Positions 57,301 to 63,589 are shown, numbered from the stretch's first letter. The stretch is 64,000 bases of DNA from Hanleya hanleyi (GCA_036873755.1 JAVTVY010019632.1:1-64000); one strand, 5' to 3'. Notes: a model not told the origin generated them from the letters alone. Program-made: numbers and translations.

Positions 57301-60300
57301 AGTTTCCATCCTTGGTTGCAATAGAAAAGGATATGGAAAGGGACACTAATCACCAGGACATTCTTATCCATCACACCGATTTCTATAGTATTAAAGGAGG
57401 CATGCGTTCCAGTATCCTCCGTCTACATGAACAGTGGCAATAAAAGCGCGACTGAGATACCAGTCCTACGTTCCAGCATCCTCCGTCTACATGAACAGTG
57501 GCAATAAAAGGGGGGGGGGGGCTGAGATACCAGTCCTACGTTCCAGCATCCTCCGTCCACATGAACAGTTGCAATAAAAGCGCGGCTGGGATACCAGTCC
57601 CACGTTCCTCCGTCTAAATGAACGGTTGCAATAAAAGCGCGGCTGATATTCCAGTCCAACGCTCCAGCATCCTCTGTCTACATGAACGGTTGCAATGAAA
57701 GCGCGGCTGAGATACCAGTCCTACGTTCCAGTATCCTCCGTCCACATGAACAGTTGCAATAAAAACCCGGATGAGATACCAGTCCAACGTTCCAGCATCC
57801 TAGCTACATGAACAGTTGCAATAAAAGCGCGGCTGAGATACCAGTCCAACGTTCCAGTATCCTCCGTCCACATGAATAGTTGCAATAAAAGCGCGGCTGA
57901 GATACCAGTCCCACGCTCCAGTATCCTCCGGCTACATGAACGGTTGCAATAAAAGCGCGGCAGAGATACCTGTCCTACGTTCCAGTATCCTCCGTCCACA
58001 TGAACAGTTGCAATAAAAACCCGGATGAGATACCAGTGCTAGGTTTCAGTATCCTCCGTCTGCATGAACGGTTTCAATAAAAGCGCGGCTGGGATACCAG
58101 TCCAACGTTCCAGAATCCTCCGTCTACATGAACGGTTGCAATAAAAGCGCGACAGAGATACCTGTCCTACGTTCCAGTATCCTCCGTCTACATGAACGGT
58201 TGCAATAAAAGCGCGGCTGGGATACCAGCCCAACGTTCCAGCATCCTCCGTCCACATGAACAGTTGCAATAAAAACACAGATGAGATACCAGTCCAACGT
58301 TCCAGTATCCTCCGTCTACATGAACGGTTGCAATGGAAGCGCGGCAGAGATACCAGTCCAACGTTACAGCATCCTCCGTCTACATGAACGGTTGCAATAA
58401 AAGCGCGGCTGAGATACCAGTCCTACGTTCCATCATCACCGTCCACATGAGCAGTTGCAATAAAAGCGCGGCTGTGATACCAGTCCTACGTTCCAGTATC
58501 CTCTGTCCACATGAACAGTTACAATAAAAACCCGGATGAGATACCAGTCCTACGTTCCAGTATCCTCTGTCCACATGAGCAGTTGCAATAAAAGTGGGGC
58601 TGTGATACCAGTCCTACATTTCAGCATCATCTGCCCACATGAACAGTTGCAATAGAAGCGCAACTGAGATATCAGTGCTAAGTTTCAGTATCCTCCGTCT
58701 ACATGAACAGTTGCAATAAAAACCCGGATGAAATACCAGTCCTACGTTCCAGCATCCTCCGTCCACATGAACAGTTGCAATAAAAGCGCGGCTGAGATAC
58801 CAGTGCTAAGTTTCAGTATCCTCCGTCTGCATGAACGGTTTCAATAAAAGCGCGGATGAGATACCAGTCCAACGTTCCAGGATCCTGCGTCAACATGAAC
58901 GGTTGCAATAACAGAGCGTCTGAGATACCAGTCCAACGTTCCAGTATCCTATACTAGTCCGAATGTGCGATGCAGAGGAAGGCTTTGCTGTGGAGTCATA
59001 TACGGTTCTTTGCATTCGTCAGACGTGGTAAATTTTTCCCACCCCTTATATCTTGCCAATTTTCCATCTTGCTCGATTCAGAACCAATAAAACTGTCTTA
59101 TATTCCAAATATCAAATGCAATCTTTTTATCTTCCACAGGTGTTACATATACCACCGACCTTTTACTGGGGAACTGTTCGACACGTCCTATCGACGGATC
59201 TGGTGTGGCGTCCATGGTTGTCGACGCACAGACAGTACGCATGCGTACACCGGCGGAGTTCTTCGACTTCTTCATAGTAGGATTTGAATACGAAGGATCT
59301 GTAAGTATAGTATGCCAATCCTGAAGTAAAAAAAGTGTGAACACTGTGTTTACGGAATGAGAGATTATTGTTTCTTCTTGGCAGCTCTGGAACGATTTTC
59401 AGGCTTGCAAGTGCCTCCTATATTTCCTATATTTTCCTATATTTTTTAGTCATTCCTTTATTTTCTTATATTGAACTCAAAACCTCATATATTTCCTATA
59501 TTTTGACTTTTTCTCGTGAAAACTTTCTCCAATTCTCTTAAATGAGTCAAATTGGCACGAGGAAATACATTTCAGAAAAAATTGTCGAAACATTTAAATC
59601 GCTCTTTGTTGAGAGTAACCAAGCAGCAGAACTGGTCTTCTCAATCACCACCACTATGACCGCATTCAGTGGAAATAATTTGATTAAACACCAGAAAACT
59701 ACGAAGTTTGGACACATACAATGTAGTAATAGCCTGTCTTACACGCCTTTATTTTCTATATTTTCCTATATTTTATTTAGAAATTTCATATATTTCTCCT
59801 ATATTTTGGCAAATTTTCTCCTATATTCTCAATGTGAGCCACTTGCAGGCCTGGATTTTGCTAGAATAAGGATCAATAAATATTGAAATTAAATCTATTT
59901 TCATCAAAAACGAAAATATACCGTATGAGGGATATTTTGATACATATGTATGATAAAGATAACCAAAAACCAAGCGTCAGATCCGACATTCAATATTCAA
60001 CCGTAGTCCATAATCGAAAAATATATTTCTTATTTCGTTCAGTTGATGGTCTAGATATAACCGGAATTTTAAAATTCGGGAGAGTGCCAAAATCTGGCGA
60101 TTTAATTTTTTCGAAAAAATGTATTTCTTGAAAATGGTGAATGAAAATATGAGTTTAAAAAGCCACAGGGGAGAAGTCATGCCTGGTACATATCTGAATA
60201 TATCTGTGTATTGTGAACGTATATTCTGCGAAGATATTATAGATGATAGATTATTTTACCGAACTGTTTACTTTTCCCCAACCTGTCAAAGCAGATGTTG

Positions 60301-63300
60301 TGATCTTTGATTTTTTATGTCGATCAAAAACCCTATCATTGTGTAATTTTCTTTTAGCATAAAGCTCGCGGCTTGGACTGCAATGTATGGATCGCCCAGG
60401 CCAATAGCCCGAACAGGAAAATAAGCTGGGAATGGTACTTCGCCACGGTAATATTGGTTCTATATCTACAAAATAATTGCCAATAATTATTAGTGAATAC
60501 ATTATAGTACTAAGCCTGGTACATACAAATATAGCATCAACATCTATCACAGCCATAAATAATTCTTCGTGTGTTCACGGGGTCCCTCGGTGACCGAGTG
60601 GTTTAAGACGTTTCGCTGTTGATGTCGCCAGCCTCAAACCGTTGACCCGGCACGGGTTCAAGCTCAGCTGGCGCATCTCTGAAGGTGTGTCAGTTACTTG
60701 CCGACGGGCGGTGGTTCTCTCCGGGTACTCCGACTTCCTCCACCATCCAAACTAAATGTCACCAAATGAGCGAAACAAACTTGAGTGCGCCATTAAACCA
60801 AATATCGTTAAAATACACAGAAAATAAGCCAGGACATCTGAGAACGGAACTGGGCAAGCATAGTGGATATCTCTTCTGCACCACGTGAACTGTGTAAAAA
60901 TGTGGGGCCATAGAGTCGCATCGATACTGCTAGATGGACTACAACCTCGAGAGAGCCTGTGGAATTCCAGACCTGCGGATTACAACGACAAGCAAGAGAA
61001 ACAGACCAAATACTCATCAGATTGCCCAGATTTTCATTGTAACACGCCATATGAAAAGTAGCTCCCGATTGTGAAAATCAGCGACATGATTCTATATTCG
61101 ATTATTATAAGATATGACCGAGTACTGCCAACCACTAATACTGGTTTTTCGTACGCAAGATCTAAGAAGCAGGAAAACCGGAGAATTTGTAGAAAATTAC
61201 GGTCAGTCGTTCACACGGATACAGGAAAACTGGGCATTAAAAACTTGGTCGCGTGTACTAGGCAATATAATGTATATGAGGAACAATGAAACTTCGCCAT
61301 GAATCAAAATTATCTTAGCTTTTCATGAAAGGATTATTATGCTTACAATGAGGAAAATTTTGGCAACTTCAAGTCGAAAATATTACAGTCACCAAAACAA
61401 ATATTTCCCATGCTGTGTGCATAGGAATGAGGGGGAAATATGAACCACTTTCAGATCTGTGCACCCGTCGGTAAGCTGGGGCAAAACCTTGTCTAAGAAT
61501 TAAATCGGGAAAGGTCAATTCTACCAATAAATGTTACTCCCGATAAATGTTTTACAATATACCAGAGCATTGTGAAGAACACATATAAGTCAACTTTGTC
61601 CCATGCATGATCACCATAACCATATCAACAGGGAAAGAGAAGTGAAAAGAGTTGATTGAGTGGCTTAGAAAAGTTGGTATACTCGGGAGTGGAATTAGAT
61701 TGTATTGTAATTGTTCGGAAGTAGACAGAGGCACGAGAAAGTTGCTAAAGAGAGGCTTCGAGCGGTCAAGCTATTTCCGAGGTTGGGTTCGAGACTGAGG
61801 TATTGCAATTATAGTAAGATAGCGGAGAAGCGAGGGATTCAAGAGCCCACCAGTGAGGTTTACGAACATATACGGTAACTAAAAGGCTAAGAGAGTATGA
61901 AGCTAGAAATAGACAACTCGTCAGAGAAGGGATAAACATGGTAAGAAGAGGGGATAGAAAGTCAACTGAGGAGAGAAAAAGATCCGAGGATGGACCGGAG
62001 ATAGAGATAGGAAACGATCAGAATAGGCGGTTAAGTAAATGAAATGAAGAGGTCCGACGAGGGACTAGAGAGGTAGGAAGAGTTCGAAGAAGGAACAACT
62101 TAAAAAAAATGTCCAAATAATAAAGAGACCGACAGAGATGTGAGGCGAGATGTCAAAAATTAATCAAAGTCTTTCCAGGAAGGTGCGACAAAGGTGCAAC
62201 AAGGGTACCCTGTCGGAGGAAGAGATTAGCAGAGAGGTTTAGATGAATGAGTAAACCGCCAGAGAGGTTCAGGAATAGCTTTTTGTCCTCCGCCATTTTA
62301 TAAAATACGAGATGTGATTTCGAAGATACCAACTCATTTGCATCTTATTACATAGCATATAATCGATTATAGACTTACCAGATCATTGTGTTTTGGCTGT
62401 ACAGTACATGTGTCCATGTTAAGAGTGACGACTAGTTTACAGGGGCGTAACTTCCTGACCAGTCTGAATGCGTATGGTAGATGTTGTGACATTCTCCAGC
62501 TTATCGAACAGCTTTCCTTTAAGTGTATGTTCTAAACTGAACGATAACAATCTATTTCCACAAACAGGATTAAGGGGGGGGGGGGGGTTGGATCACAGTT
62601 GCCTGCCCTGTTATTGGATGATCGATATCCACGTATAATTTTTTTCAATAAATTATGAAAATTAATAAATATATATATATTTTTTTTTGGGGGTTATAAA
62701 TCTTTTTTTTTTCTTTGACATAGAATACTGGACAGGGTATGGTAGATAATTAAAAACTGTAGTAACTAGGCTTAACATTATAGGAAATGACTTTAATCGA
62801 GCAAAAGATAAAAGAGAAATACACTTAGAAAAAATATTTAAAAAAAAAGTATACGTAGACAGCGACCATCCAATATCCCACATGCAAGGCAACTGTGTCT
62901 TGGATAGAATTTAATGAAGGACCGAGTTCAACGGCGTCTGGTACGCTTGATTAATTCACATTTATCTGGTACGCTTGATTAACTCACATAACTCACAATT
63001 CACATATACCTTGATAGTAAATCAGGTGCCACTTTTTAACGGTATCATTTAACCCTGATTGGATAGTGTTATTTGTGAGTTAAGTGTTTCATTGTACGAA
63101 GAATAGAAGCATTTTACATCTGGCTTCTGGGAACTACTGTGCGTTTGACATTAGATTGTCATTTTGCTGTATATCGATGTCTTTCAACGAAAAAACACGA
63201 ATTAGTTGGGTGGAGAATCTTCAGAGGCAACAGGATTCAACCGTTGGACAAATTGTCTTCGCAGGCCAATGAAAATCATGGATTTCTATTTGAAAGTTTG

Positions 63301-63589
63301 AATTGGTCAATCAAGTACGTTTAAAACTGGAAGATATCCCGTGATGCTCTATTTTCTCTCTGTACAACTCTATGGAGTATTGACACGACATGTTGGTTTT
63401 AAAAAAAAGCTGCAACTAATTATAATAAAAGTGTACAATGGATTCGTTGATTCTTGTCTGAGGAATGCGTCTTGCAAAAGGCTTTAATCTCTTGTTTGCT
63501 TTACCCGATTTCAGAAAGCTTGGACAGAGAGTTCGGGGAATTTATACGAGGCTGGTGAACCGAAAAGGCTGGAGGTCCGCTCAGATACC
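33276..63589 (+). CDS. Gene B: paralogue of gene A, 5' nine visible exons (spliced)
   Basis: Join 33276-33361, 35237-35452, 39551-39787, 40243-40409, 54434-54562, 55101-55197, 59140-59300, 60358-60447, 63515-63589, continuing past the window. All introns are GT/AG and the phases chain into one frame of about 419 residues. It has the hydrophobic signal-peptide core, then two related extracellular domains: domain 1 (exons B2-B4; VECNIL, EYFDYPNNRG, SCIYWPD, VTWYFT, RCEITG) and domain 2 (B5-B9; FDAELI, EWYD, GNC, CNVWI, WEWYFAT). B6-B9 match A1-A4, so the missing end should resemble gene A exons A5-A9 with a membrane helix. Intron 4 is 14 kb because of a transposon. Function unknown; an adhesion or ligand-binding surface protein is plausible. 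Confidence 0.8.
33362..35236. other. Gene B intron 1, nothing recognised
   Basis: No supported gene. A stretch near 33470-33670 with CTGATTGGATAATTCAA and CCATTGGCC echoes 63240-63320 and 63720-63775, suggesting a low-copy dispersed repeat. Confidence 0.45.
35237..35452 (+). CDS. Gene B exon B2
   Basis: Acceptor CTATTCTTCAG, donor GTAAGT, phase 1 to phase 1, 216 bp. It encodes KKPTLPQSYTARVECNIL ... VIEYFDYPNNRGAVIQTDLG ... VYDYATNELFTILRGDQ. It opens domain 1. VECNIL ... EYFDYPNNRG corresponds to FDAELI ... EWYD in exons B5/B6, indicating an internal domain duplication. Confidence 0.88.
35530..37630. repeat. 162-175-bp satellite, homogeneous at left and decaying to the right
   Basis: GATCCGCCTGTAGGTGGCGC recurs at 35741, 35916, 36091, 36254, 36417 and 36579 (spacing 175, 175, 163, 163, 162). 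Each unit includes TTTGTCGGATTCCTCCGAAA and GCGACAAGACGTCTCTTGG. Beyond 36600 the units diverge but the AGGTGGCGCCACC and AACTTGAGACC-like phrases continue to about 37500. The minus-strand frames repeated along the array are artefacts of the period. The array lies in gene B intron 2. Confidence 0.92.
37631..39242. other. Gene B intron 2, distal part
   Basis: Contains the low-confidence exon candidate at 37915-38160, a short GGCTATGCCCC-type repeat near 38210-38290, and no other supported feature. The minus frame 38914-39234 has no recognised motif. Confidence 0.45.
37915..38160 (+). CDS. Candidate orphan exon (low confidence)
   Basis: An 82-codon open segment between TTGACTTCACAG and a GTGGTA donor, GC-rich compared with its surroundings. 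Its end KRPYKYHIEMDIFNHTG resembles the domain-opening strand of B2 (SYTARVECNIL) and B5 (KYFQFDAELI). Its phase (0 to 0) matches exon class B5, but inserting it between B2 and B3 would break the frame. It may be a remnant of a lost domain copy, an alternative exon or chance. Confidence 0.25.
39243..39430. repeat. Short tandem repeat, AGGAGGGTAATATTGAAAG
   Basis: Two units of about 110 bp plus a partial third (GTTACCCCAGGAGGGTAATA, TTGAAAGGGTTACCGTCTG) just upstream of exon B3. Confidence 0.85.
39551..39787 (+). CDS. Gene B exon B3
   Basis: Acceptor TTTCCACCAG, donor GTAATA, phase 1 to phase 1, 237 bp. It encodes SCTVDTLTQDANNFLFGYQV ... RGMQVNGWRSCIYWPDLKAT followed by SNVTWYFT. It corresponds in domain 1 to exons B7 and B8 of domain 2 (GNC ... 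CNVWI ... WEWYFAT), where an extra intron is present. Confidence 0.9.
39788..40242. other. Gene B intron 3, nothing recognised
   Basis: Short intron without supported features apart from a T-rich stretch near 40132-40150. Confidence 0.55.
40243..40409 (+). CDS. Gene B exon B4
   Basis: Acceptor TTGATATTACAG, donor GTAAGT, phase 1 to phase 0. It encodes SSAWQEAIGADQLPVRCEIT followed by GKAVDS ... THTYHHIYEFSHFRPYI. It closes domain 1; YHHIYEFSHFRP corresponds to RYVYNVFNYNKAKP in gene A exon A5. The 14,024-bp intron after it contains the composite transposon. Confidence 0.88.
40410..41028. other. Gene B intron 4 before the transposon
   Basis: Includes imperfect inverted ATGGTGTTGA/TCAACACCAT phrases at about 40465-40625, perhaps a decayed MITE, and ends in the left target duplication GACGGC (41023-41028). 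Confidence 0.45.
41023..41028. repeat. Left target-site duplication GACGGC
   Basis: Directly abuts the AGTAGTATATAG terminus and is matched by 54287-54292 directly after the opposite terminus. Confidence 0.85.
41029..42090. repeat. Left terminal inverted repeat
   Basis: Complementary to 54286-53802 joined to 47273-46546. The outer 490 bp carry CACGTG, an AGGTCAAAGGT DR1-like site and TGACGTCACTTCCGG (CRE plus ETS-type). From about 41630 it consists of tandem units of about 155-170 bp with AATATAAAAAGCGGAACACG and CTTATCGGGGCCTG. It has three such units against four in the right arm. It preserves the uninterrupted site TTCACGTGCCGAACGC / GTGAGTGAGTTCACGTG where the right arm carries the retroelement. 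Confidence 0.85.
42091..43161. repeat. Subterminal region: DR1 motifs and duplicated tandem units
   Basis: 42160-42600 repeats ATTGACCTTTGACCTC and TTGACAGCCAATCAGAAGCG twice, with TGACGTCACTTCCGG at about 42346-42360. 42600-43150 then repeats the inverted-repeat segment GGGGACTTGGGGTCCCTA and four more AATATAAAAAGCGGAACACG units. So the left arm of the element is internally duplicated. Open frames here are by-products. Confidence 0.7.
43162..43261. other. Spacer between tandem units and nested zinc-finger module
   Basis: About 100 bp (CATCAGTATGAGTAGTAGCG ... GTGTGAGGTGTTATCTTGT) not shared with copy 1 at 597, so it marks the boundary of the module that starts AGCAACGCCCGCC at 43262. Confidence 0.5.
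43262..43680 (-). mobile_element. Terminal region of the zinc-finger module, copy 3
   Basis: Reverse complement of 130-597: AGCAACGCCCGCCAACGCCA at the outer end, (AAC)n runs at about 43411-43455, GTTTATTTTCCCC and CCCACGCTGGGGGAGCCGCG. The match to copy 1 stops at the same base on the outer side, defining a discrete module end. Confidence 0.7.
43681..43755 (-). pseudogene. Short tail fragment of the element protein
   Basis: Minus-strand frame reading LRMRKQLSQDMLPQRYPDLP followed by DDD and TAG at 43683-43681. It matches the window-start tail (IRMRKQLFQDMLPNEYPGL) but lacks the preceding GLPPTE part, so it is truncated. Confidence 0.55.
43780..44349 (-). pseudogene. Conserved-domain ORF of the element (with internal deletion)
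   Basis: A frame of 189 codons beginning at a GTG, not a real start: it is in the same frame as the zinc-finger ORF 44631-44362, separated by TAA 44364-44362 and four codons. It holds DVPSDLLQDAHPVSDIYRRH, then WPMIRHCFHRHRPIQDIYNF, and ends VTFFVTKLRNLPSG. Compared with 45766-46546 it lacks about 32 residues between FGYV and FTI. In the other copy fingers and domain are one ORF, so the stop is read as a nonsense mutation. The domain is unknown to me; a similar arrangement preceding DNA polymerase in virus-like transposons is a recollection only. Confidence 0.7.
44362..44631 (-). CDS. Three-finger C2H2 zinc-finger protein (N-terminal part)
   Basis: ATG at 44631, 89 codons, then TAA. Fingers: CTTCQKQFTHIESLRRHEAS (residues 4-24), CIICERSFNREDNLLRHKRA and CNDCGRLFKRPSRLKQHQRL, all with CxxC and HxxxH. 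It begins 45 bp after a TATAAGAG box and shares that leader and the MxSCTTC start with the ORF at 45572. The downstream in-frame conserved domain suggests an original longer protein, so this is probably a truncated product of a decaying gene. Nucleic-acid binding is expected from the fingers; the target is unknown. Confidence 0.75.
   Translation of the reverse strand: MLSCTTCQKQFTHIESLRRHEASTHNDARYTCIICERSFNREDNLLRHKRALHEGATVQCNDCGRLFKRPSRLKQHQRLIHAPSLRFGQ
44676..44683 (-). promoter_or_regulatory. TATA box of zinc-finger ORF at 44631
   Basis: TATAAGAG on the minus strand, 45 bp before the ATG, in a leader (AATTTTTACGGC, GATCCACAGCCGA) shared with the ORF at 45572. Confidence 0.6.
44805..45086 (-). 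CDS. Small basic protein of the element, function unknown
   Basis: ATG at 45086, 93 codons to TAG-type stop at 44805. It has a lysine/arginine-rich middle (VPARLRKRVTKRYPPITMEM) followed by IDDFFSVGYSS and a C-terminal CDLCTRREEISQR with one CxxC pair. It is a separate transcription unit: a TATAAATA lies about 60 bp upstream. No family recognised. Its presence between the two zinc-finger genes on the same strand suggests it belongs to the element. Confidence 0.5.
   Translation of the reverse strand: MEKPANSKADEQSLKIDEKVAVPARLRKRVTKRYPPITMEMIDDFFSVGYSSTREEPGDLRYHRQRWLTCLEGVPLAGCDLCTRREEISQRTK
45139..45150 (-). promoter_or_regulatory. TATA box of the 93-codon ORF
   Basis: ACTATAAATACGG on the minus strand, about 55-60 bp before the ATG at 45086. 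Confidence 0.5.
45279..45572 (-). CDS. Two-finger C2H2 zinc-finger protein
   Basis: ATG at 45572 (chosen because it matches the MxSCTTC start of the sister ORF and follows the same TATA leader; the open frame extends further upstream without support). 97 codons. Fingers: CTTCSKCFHRLDSLRCHTRA and CADCDIDFKHPSQLRRHRNV, both CxxC ... HxxxH. The acidic tail (EEPMDVDSPPQIEEPKEIDL) lacks the conserved domain present in the other copies. It may be a regulator or a sub-functional paralogue within the element. Confidence 0.75.
   Translation of the reverse strand: MFSCTTCSKCFHRLDSLRCHTRARHEVPMHTCADCDIDFKHPSQLRRHRNVMHGSRSPLSRPDILVSMGMHLRIEEPMDVDSPPQIEEPKEIDLSVE
45617..45624 (-). promoter_or_regulatory. 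TATA box of the two-finger ORF
   Basis: TATAAGAG on the minus strand, 45 bp before the ATG, matching the position and leader at 44676. Confidence 0.6.
45766..46546 (-). pseudogene. Zinc-finger plus conserved-domain protein, 5' truncated
   Basis: The open frame begins at the edge of the right inverted repeat (46546) inside a finger (NLDHLQRHKRSIH), continues through a complete finger (CEKCGRLFKLTSQLLRHQRT), an aspartate-rich linker (KADDDDDDVALIQQ) and the conserved domain (INVPSDLLHDDHPVSDIYRR, WPMIRHCFHRHRPIQDIYNF, FYPSSSIRVFDQPFTIT, LEWTRQQRPNTQWVVERMTN) to the stop at 45766. It shows that fingers and domain form one protein. Promoter, start and first finger are missing, lost exactly where the inverted-repeat sequence begins. 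The domain is about 150 residues and unassigned. Confidence 0.72.
46546..47273. repeat. Right terminal inverted repeat, inner part
   Basis: Complement of the inner left repeat (41540-42090): four tandem units with TTTTTATATTTTCGGGACAA and GATAAGCCAGGGACCGATAT, then GGACCCCAAGTCCCCGACTC. It ends GCACGTGAAC at the retroelement junction. Confidence 0.88.
47274..47348 (-). repeat. Split direct repeat B2
   Basis: 75 bp starting GTGTACATTCCACAGTAACC, matching B1 (47550-47624) except one base. Confidence 0.9.
47490..47549 (-). repeat. Split direct repeat A2
   Basis: 60 bp ending AGGTCACTGGGGAAT, matching A1 at 53741-53801 with few differences. Confidence 0.88.
47550..47624 (-). repeat. Split direct repeat B1
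   Basis: 75-bp copy of B2, directly adjoining A2 with no spacer. Confidence 0.9.
48089..49290 (-). pseudogene. Tyrosine recombinase of the Ngaro-like element
   Basis: The open segment begins at a splice acceptor (TTGACAG, exon from 49290) with GNPLLQLEGIDRRLQELDRK, runs to TGA at 48745, and needs a one-base frame change near 48778 to continue (QSVSPPDLSLKERFVLARDQ ...). The catalytic set is present: R in FFAGDRASDV, HSLR (HxxR), H in MRHVSWF, and the tyrosine in RSAEYYGRL. It would integrate the circular DNA copy without target duplication. The frameshift inactivates this copy. Confidence 0.88.
49291..49350 (-). other. Probable 60-bp intron joining RT-RNase H and recombinase
   Basis: Donor AAA|GTATGT and acceptor TTGACAG|GGA in phase 0 on the minus strand bypass the stop after ...GYKVCFK and fuse the RT-RNase H frame to the recombinase frame. 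Length is short but plausible for invertebrates. Confidence 0.6.
49351..51684 (-). pseudogene. Reverse transcriptase-RNase H of the Ngaro-like element
   Basis: One reading frame broken by TAA 50466-50464 and TGA 50211-50209. The first codon shown is GTG, not a true start. RT motifs by residue from 51684: SDEKSGYDH (272-280), LPFGWKASP (305-313), YIDD (337-340) and LGFIVDS, the DIRS/Ngaro signature. After the stops come the RNase H residues: TDASSFKYGAVL, KEADALL, LTDKMAVLAVW and NEADAPSRS. An aromatic-rich PYSMLFPVLCFL segment follows. No methyltransferase domain, unlike DIRS1. Two nonsense mutations with the frame otherwise preserved suggest recent inactivation. Confidence 0.9.
51784..52482 (-). 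CDS. Gag-like protein of the Ngaro-like element, exon 2
   Basis: 233 codons with stop. It continues in phase 0 from the exon at 52815-53150 across a 332-bp intron (donor CCG|GTAAGT at 52814, acceptor TTTTATAG before 52482). It holds a coiled, charged middle, a proline/tyrosine/glutamine-rich stretch (MYPTTQYPPPAYYQGQPSYG) and a single CCHC zinc knuckle CLFCESTDHYIKDC near the C-terminus. It should package element RNA. No disabling mutation seen. Confidence 0.78.
   Translation of the reverse strand, partial: GTSAQGNVMGDGHITKRPRLESTASTTSDLMGRIKCLEDSLVTGVTEREIHSLRDKVRALCLQANPSEQLIMLSVDELAKASRKAMHEDADTYEELARQVVRQQGRINISSLCLSVIGRKASETIIKALNKCLKEKQIDERASKKAEDEKKQTPSPLANLYPSYMYPTTQYPPPAYYQGQPSYGGQQHGRYMYPRGPRQPRMRGACLFCESTDHYIKDCKRMEQAKKNQRNN
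52815..53150 (-). CDS. Gag-like protein of the Ngaro-like element, exon 1
   Basis: ATG at 53150 (MVQPTVLRKRHTLKGVNAVL), 112 codons, ending at the GTAAGT donor. The open frame extends upstream without a motif, and a TATTTTACAG-like acceptor lies just before the ATG, so a further leader intron is possible. Helical, with EALARIQATRLIEEMAMDDL. Joined to 52482 it gives a protein of about 344 residues. Confidence 0.65.
53741..53801 (-). repeat. Split direct repeat A1 (5' end of Ngaro-like element)
   Basis: 61 bp ending GTCACTGGGGAAT at the exact insertion junction; direct copy of A2. Confidence 0.88.
53802..54286. repeat. Right terminal inverted repeat, outer part
   Basis: Complement of 41029-41515, including TGACGTCAT, CACGTG and AGGTCAAAG sites, ending CTATATACTACT at 54286. 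Confidence 0.9.
54287..54292. repeat. Right target-site duplication GACGGC
   Basis: Pairs with 41023-41028. Confidence 0.85.
54434..54562 (+). CDS. Gene B exon B5
   Basis: Acceptor CGTGTGTTTAG, donor GTAGGC, phase 0 at both ends, 43 codons. It encodes TPVGTLCPGRKKPAGNSLPV followed by PSKYFQFDAELITPEAKLIS. It links domains 1 and 2 and opens domain 2. Its acceptor lies only 141 bp after the transposon's target duplication. Confidence 0.85.
54563..55100. other. Gene B intron 5, nothing recognised
   Basis: Short intron; the open frame at 54954 simply reads into exon B6. Confidence 0.6.
55101..55197 (+). CDS. Gene B exon B6
   Basis: Acceptor TTTTTCTTTCAG, donor GTATAT, phase 0 to phase 1, 97 bp. 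It encodes EWYDSTTKLFRIDFKSL ... EVSDFNT, paralogous to A1. Confidence 0.9.
55255..55840. mobile_element. Large fold-back element, arms about 280 bp
   Basis: Nearly the whole segment is one inverted repeat: left ACAAGAAATTGTTCAATTGG then CATGAAGTACAATATTATA against right TATAATATTGTACTTCATGC then CAACTGAACAATTTCTTGT. Outward, AATTGGCCCTAGTTCAGGTG pairs with CACCTGTTCTAGGGCCATTT. Inward, GTAGTGCATTCGTGCAAAA and GATAACCAGAACCAG pair with their complements. Virtually no loop. No coding sequence. It lies in gene B intron 6. Confidence 0.9.
55841..56680. repeat. GGTAAC / GGTACC / CAATCAG-rich degenerate repeat
   Basis: About 830 bp in which CAGTTACC, GGTACTG, ACCAATCAGT and TTGGTAACTG phrases recur in both orientations without a fixed period. 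This could be an internally rearranged palindromic repeat adjoining the fold-back. No coding sequence. Confidence 0.6.
56681..57402. other. Gene B intron 6, nothing recognised
   Basis: AT-rich sequence without supported gene or repeat. Confidence 0.5.
57403..58955. repeat. Minisatellite, about 61-70 bp units, about 25 copies
   Basis: Unit: CCGTCTACATGAACGGTTGC then AATAAAAGCGCGGCTGAGAT then ACCAGTCCTACGTTCCAGTA. Spacing is 64 bp at 57421/57485 with small variation. Two alternating unit types differ by GCGCGGCTGAG against ACCCGGATGAG, hinting at a higher-order arrangement. Frames on both strands over the array are artefacts. Confidence 0.93.
59140..59300 (+). CDS. Gene B exon B7
   Basis: Acceptor TCTTCCACAG, donor GTAAGT, phase 1 to phase 0, 161 bp. 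It encodes VTYTTDLLLGNCSTRPIDGS ... TVRMRTPAEFFDFFIVGFEY followed by EGS. Paralogous to A2, which is one codon shorter. Confidence 0.9.
59301..60357. other. Gene B intron 7, with TTTCCTATATTTT repeats
   Basis: TTTCCTATATTTTCCTATAT phrases cluster at 59425-59515 and 59745-59835. 59977-60015 is a minus-strand scrap of the 451-bp element. The 114-codon frame at 59542-59886 crosses the T-rich repeats and has no motif. Confidence 0.6.
60358..60447 (+). CDS. Gene B exon B8
   Basis: Acceptor ATTTTCTTTTAG, donor GTAATA, phase 0 at both ends, 30 codons. It encodes HKARGLDCNVWIAQANSPNR followed by KISWEWYFAT. Paralogous to A3. Confidence 0.9.
60579..60803 (+). mobile_element. SINE with tRNA-like head and conserved core
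   Basis: The head GGGTCCCTCGGTGACCGAGT GGTTTAAGACG resembles a leucine/serine-type tRNA with box A (TGACCGAGTGG), and CACGGGTTCAAGCTC at 60652-60666 matches box B. A central core follows (GGTGGTTCTCTCCGGGTACT then CCGACTTCCTCC), of a kind conserved between invertebrate SINE families. The 3' end GAGTGCGCCATTAAACCAAA looks like a LINE-type tail. It lies in gene B intron 8. Confidence 0.82.
60804..63514. other. Gene B intron 8, remainder
   Basis: No supported gene. About 61600-62300 is strongly purine-rich on the + strand (GAGAGGAG/AGAAGAGG runs). A G run lies at 62574-62587, (TA)n near 62668-62680, and a short duplicated phrase TCTGGTACGCTTGATTAA near 62938-62985. Confidence 0.55.
63515..63589 (+). 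CDS. Gene B exon B9
   Basis: Acceptor CCCGATTTCAG, donor GTAAGT, phase 0 at both ends, 25 codons. It encodes KAWTESSGNLYEAGEPKRLE followed by VRSDT. Paralogous to A4. The exons corresponding to A5-A9 should follow beyond the window. Confidence 0.88.

Noticed and set aside
57423..58574. Frames with ERWTGISAALLLQLF repeats
   Set aside because: Translation of the 64-bp minisatellite.
59542..59886. 114-codon plus-strand frame in gene B intron 7
   Set aside because: Built largely from TTTCCTATATTTT repeats.
60579..60803. Functional tRNA gene
   Set aside because: The acceptor stem and anticodon arm do not fold into a proper tRNA, and a SINE core follows box B.
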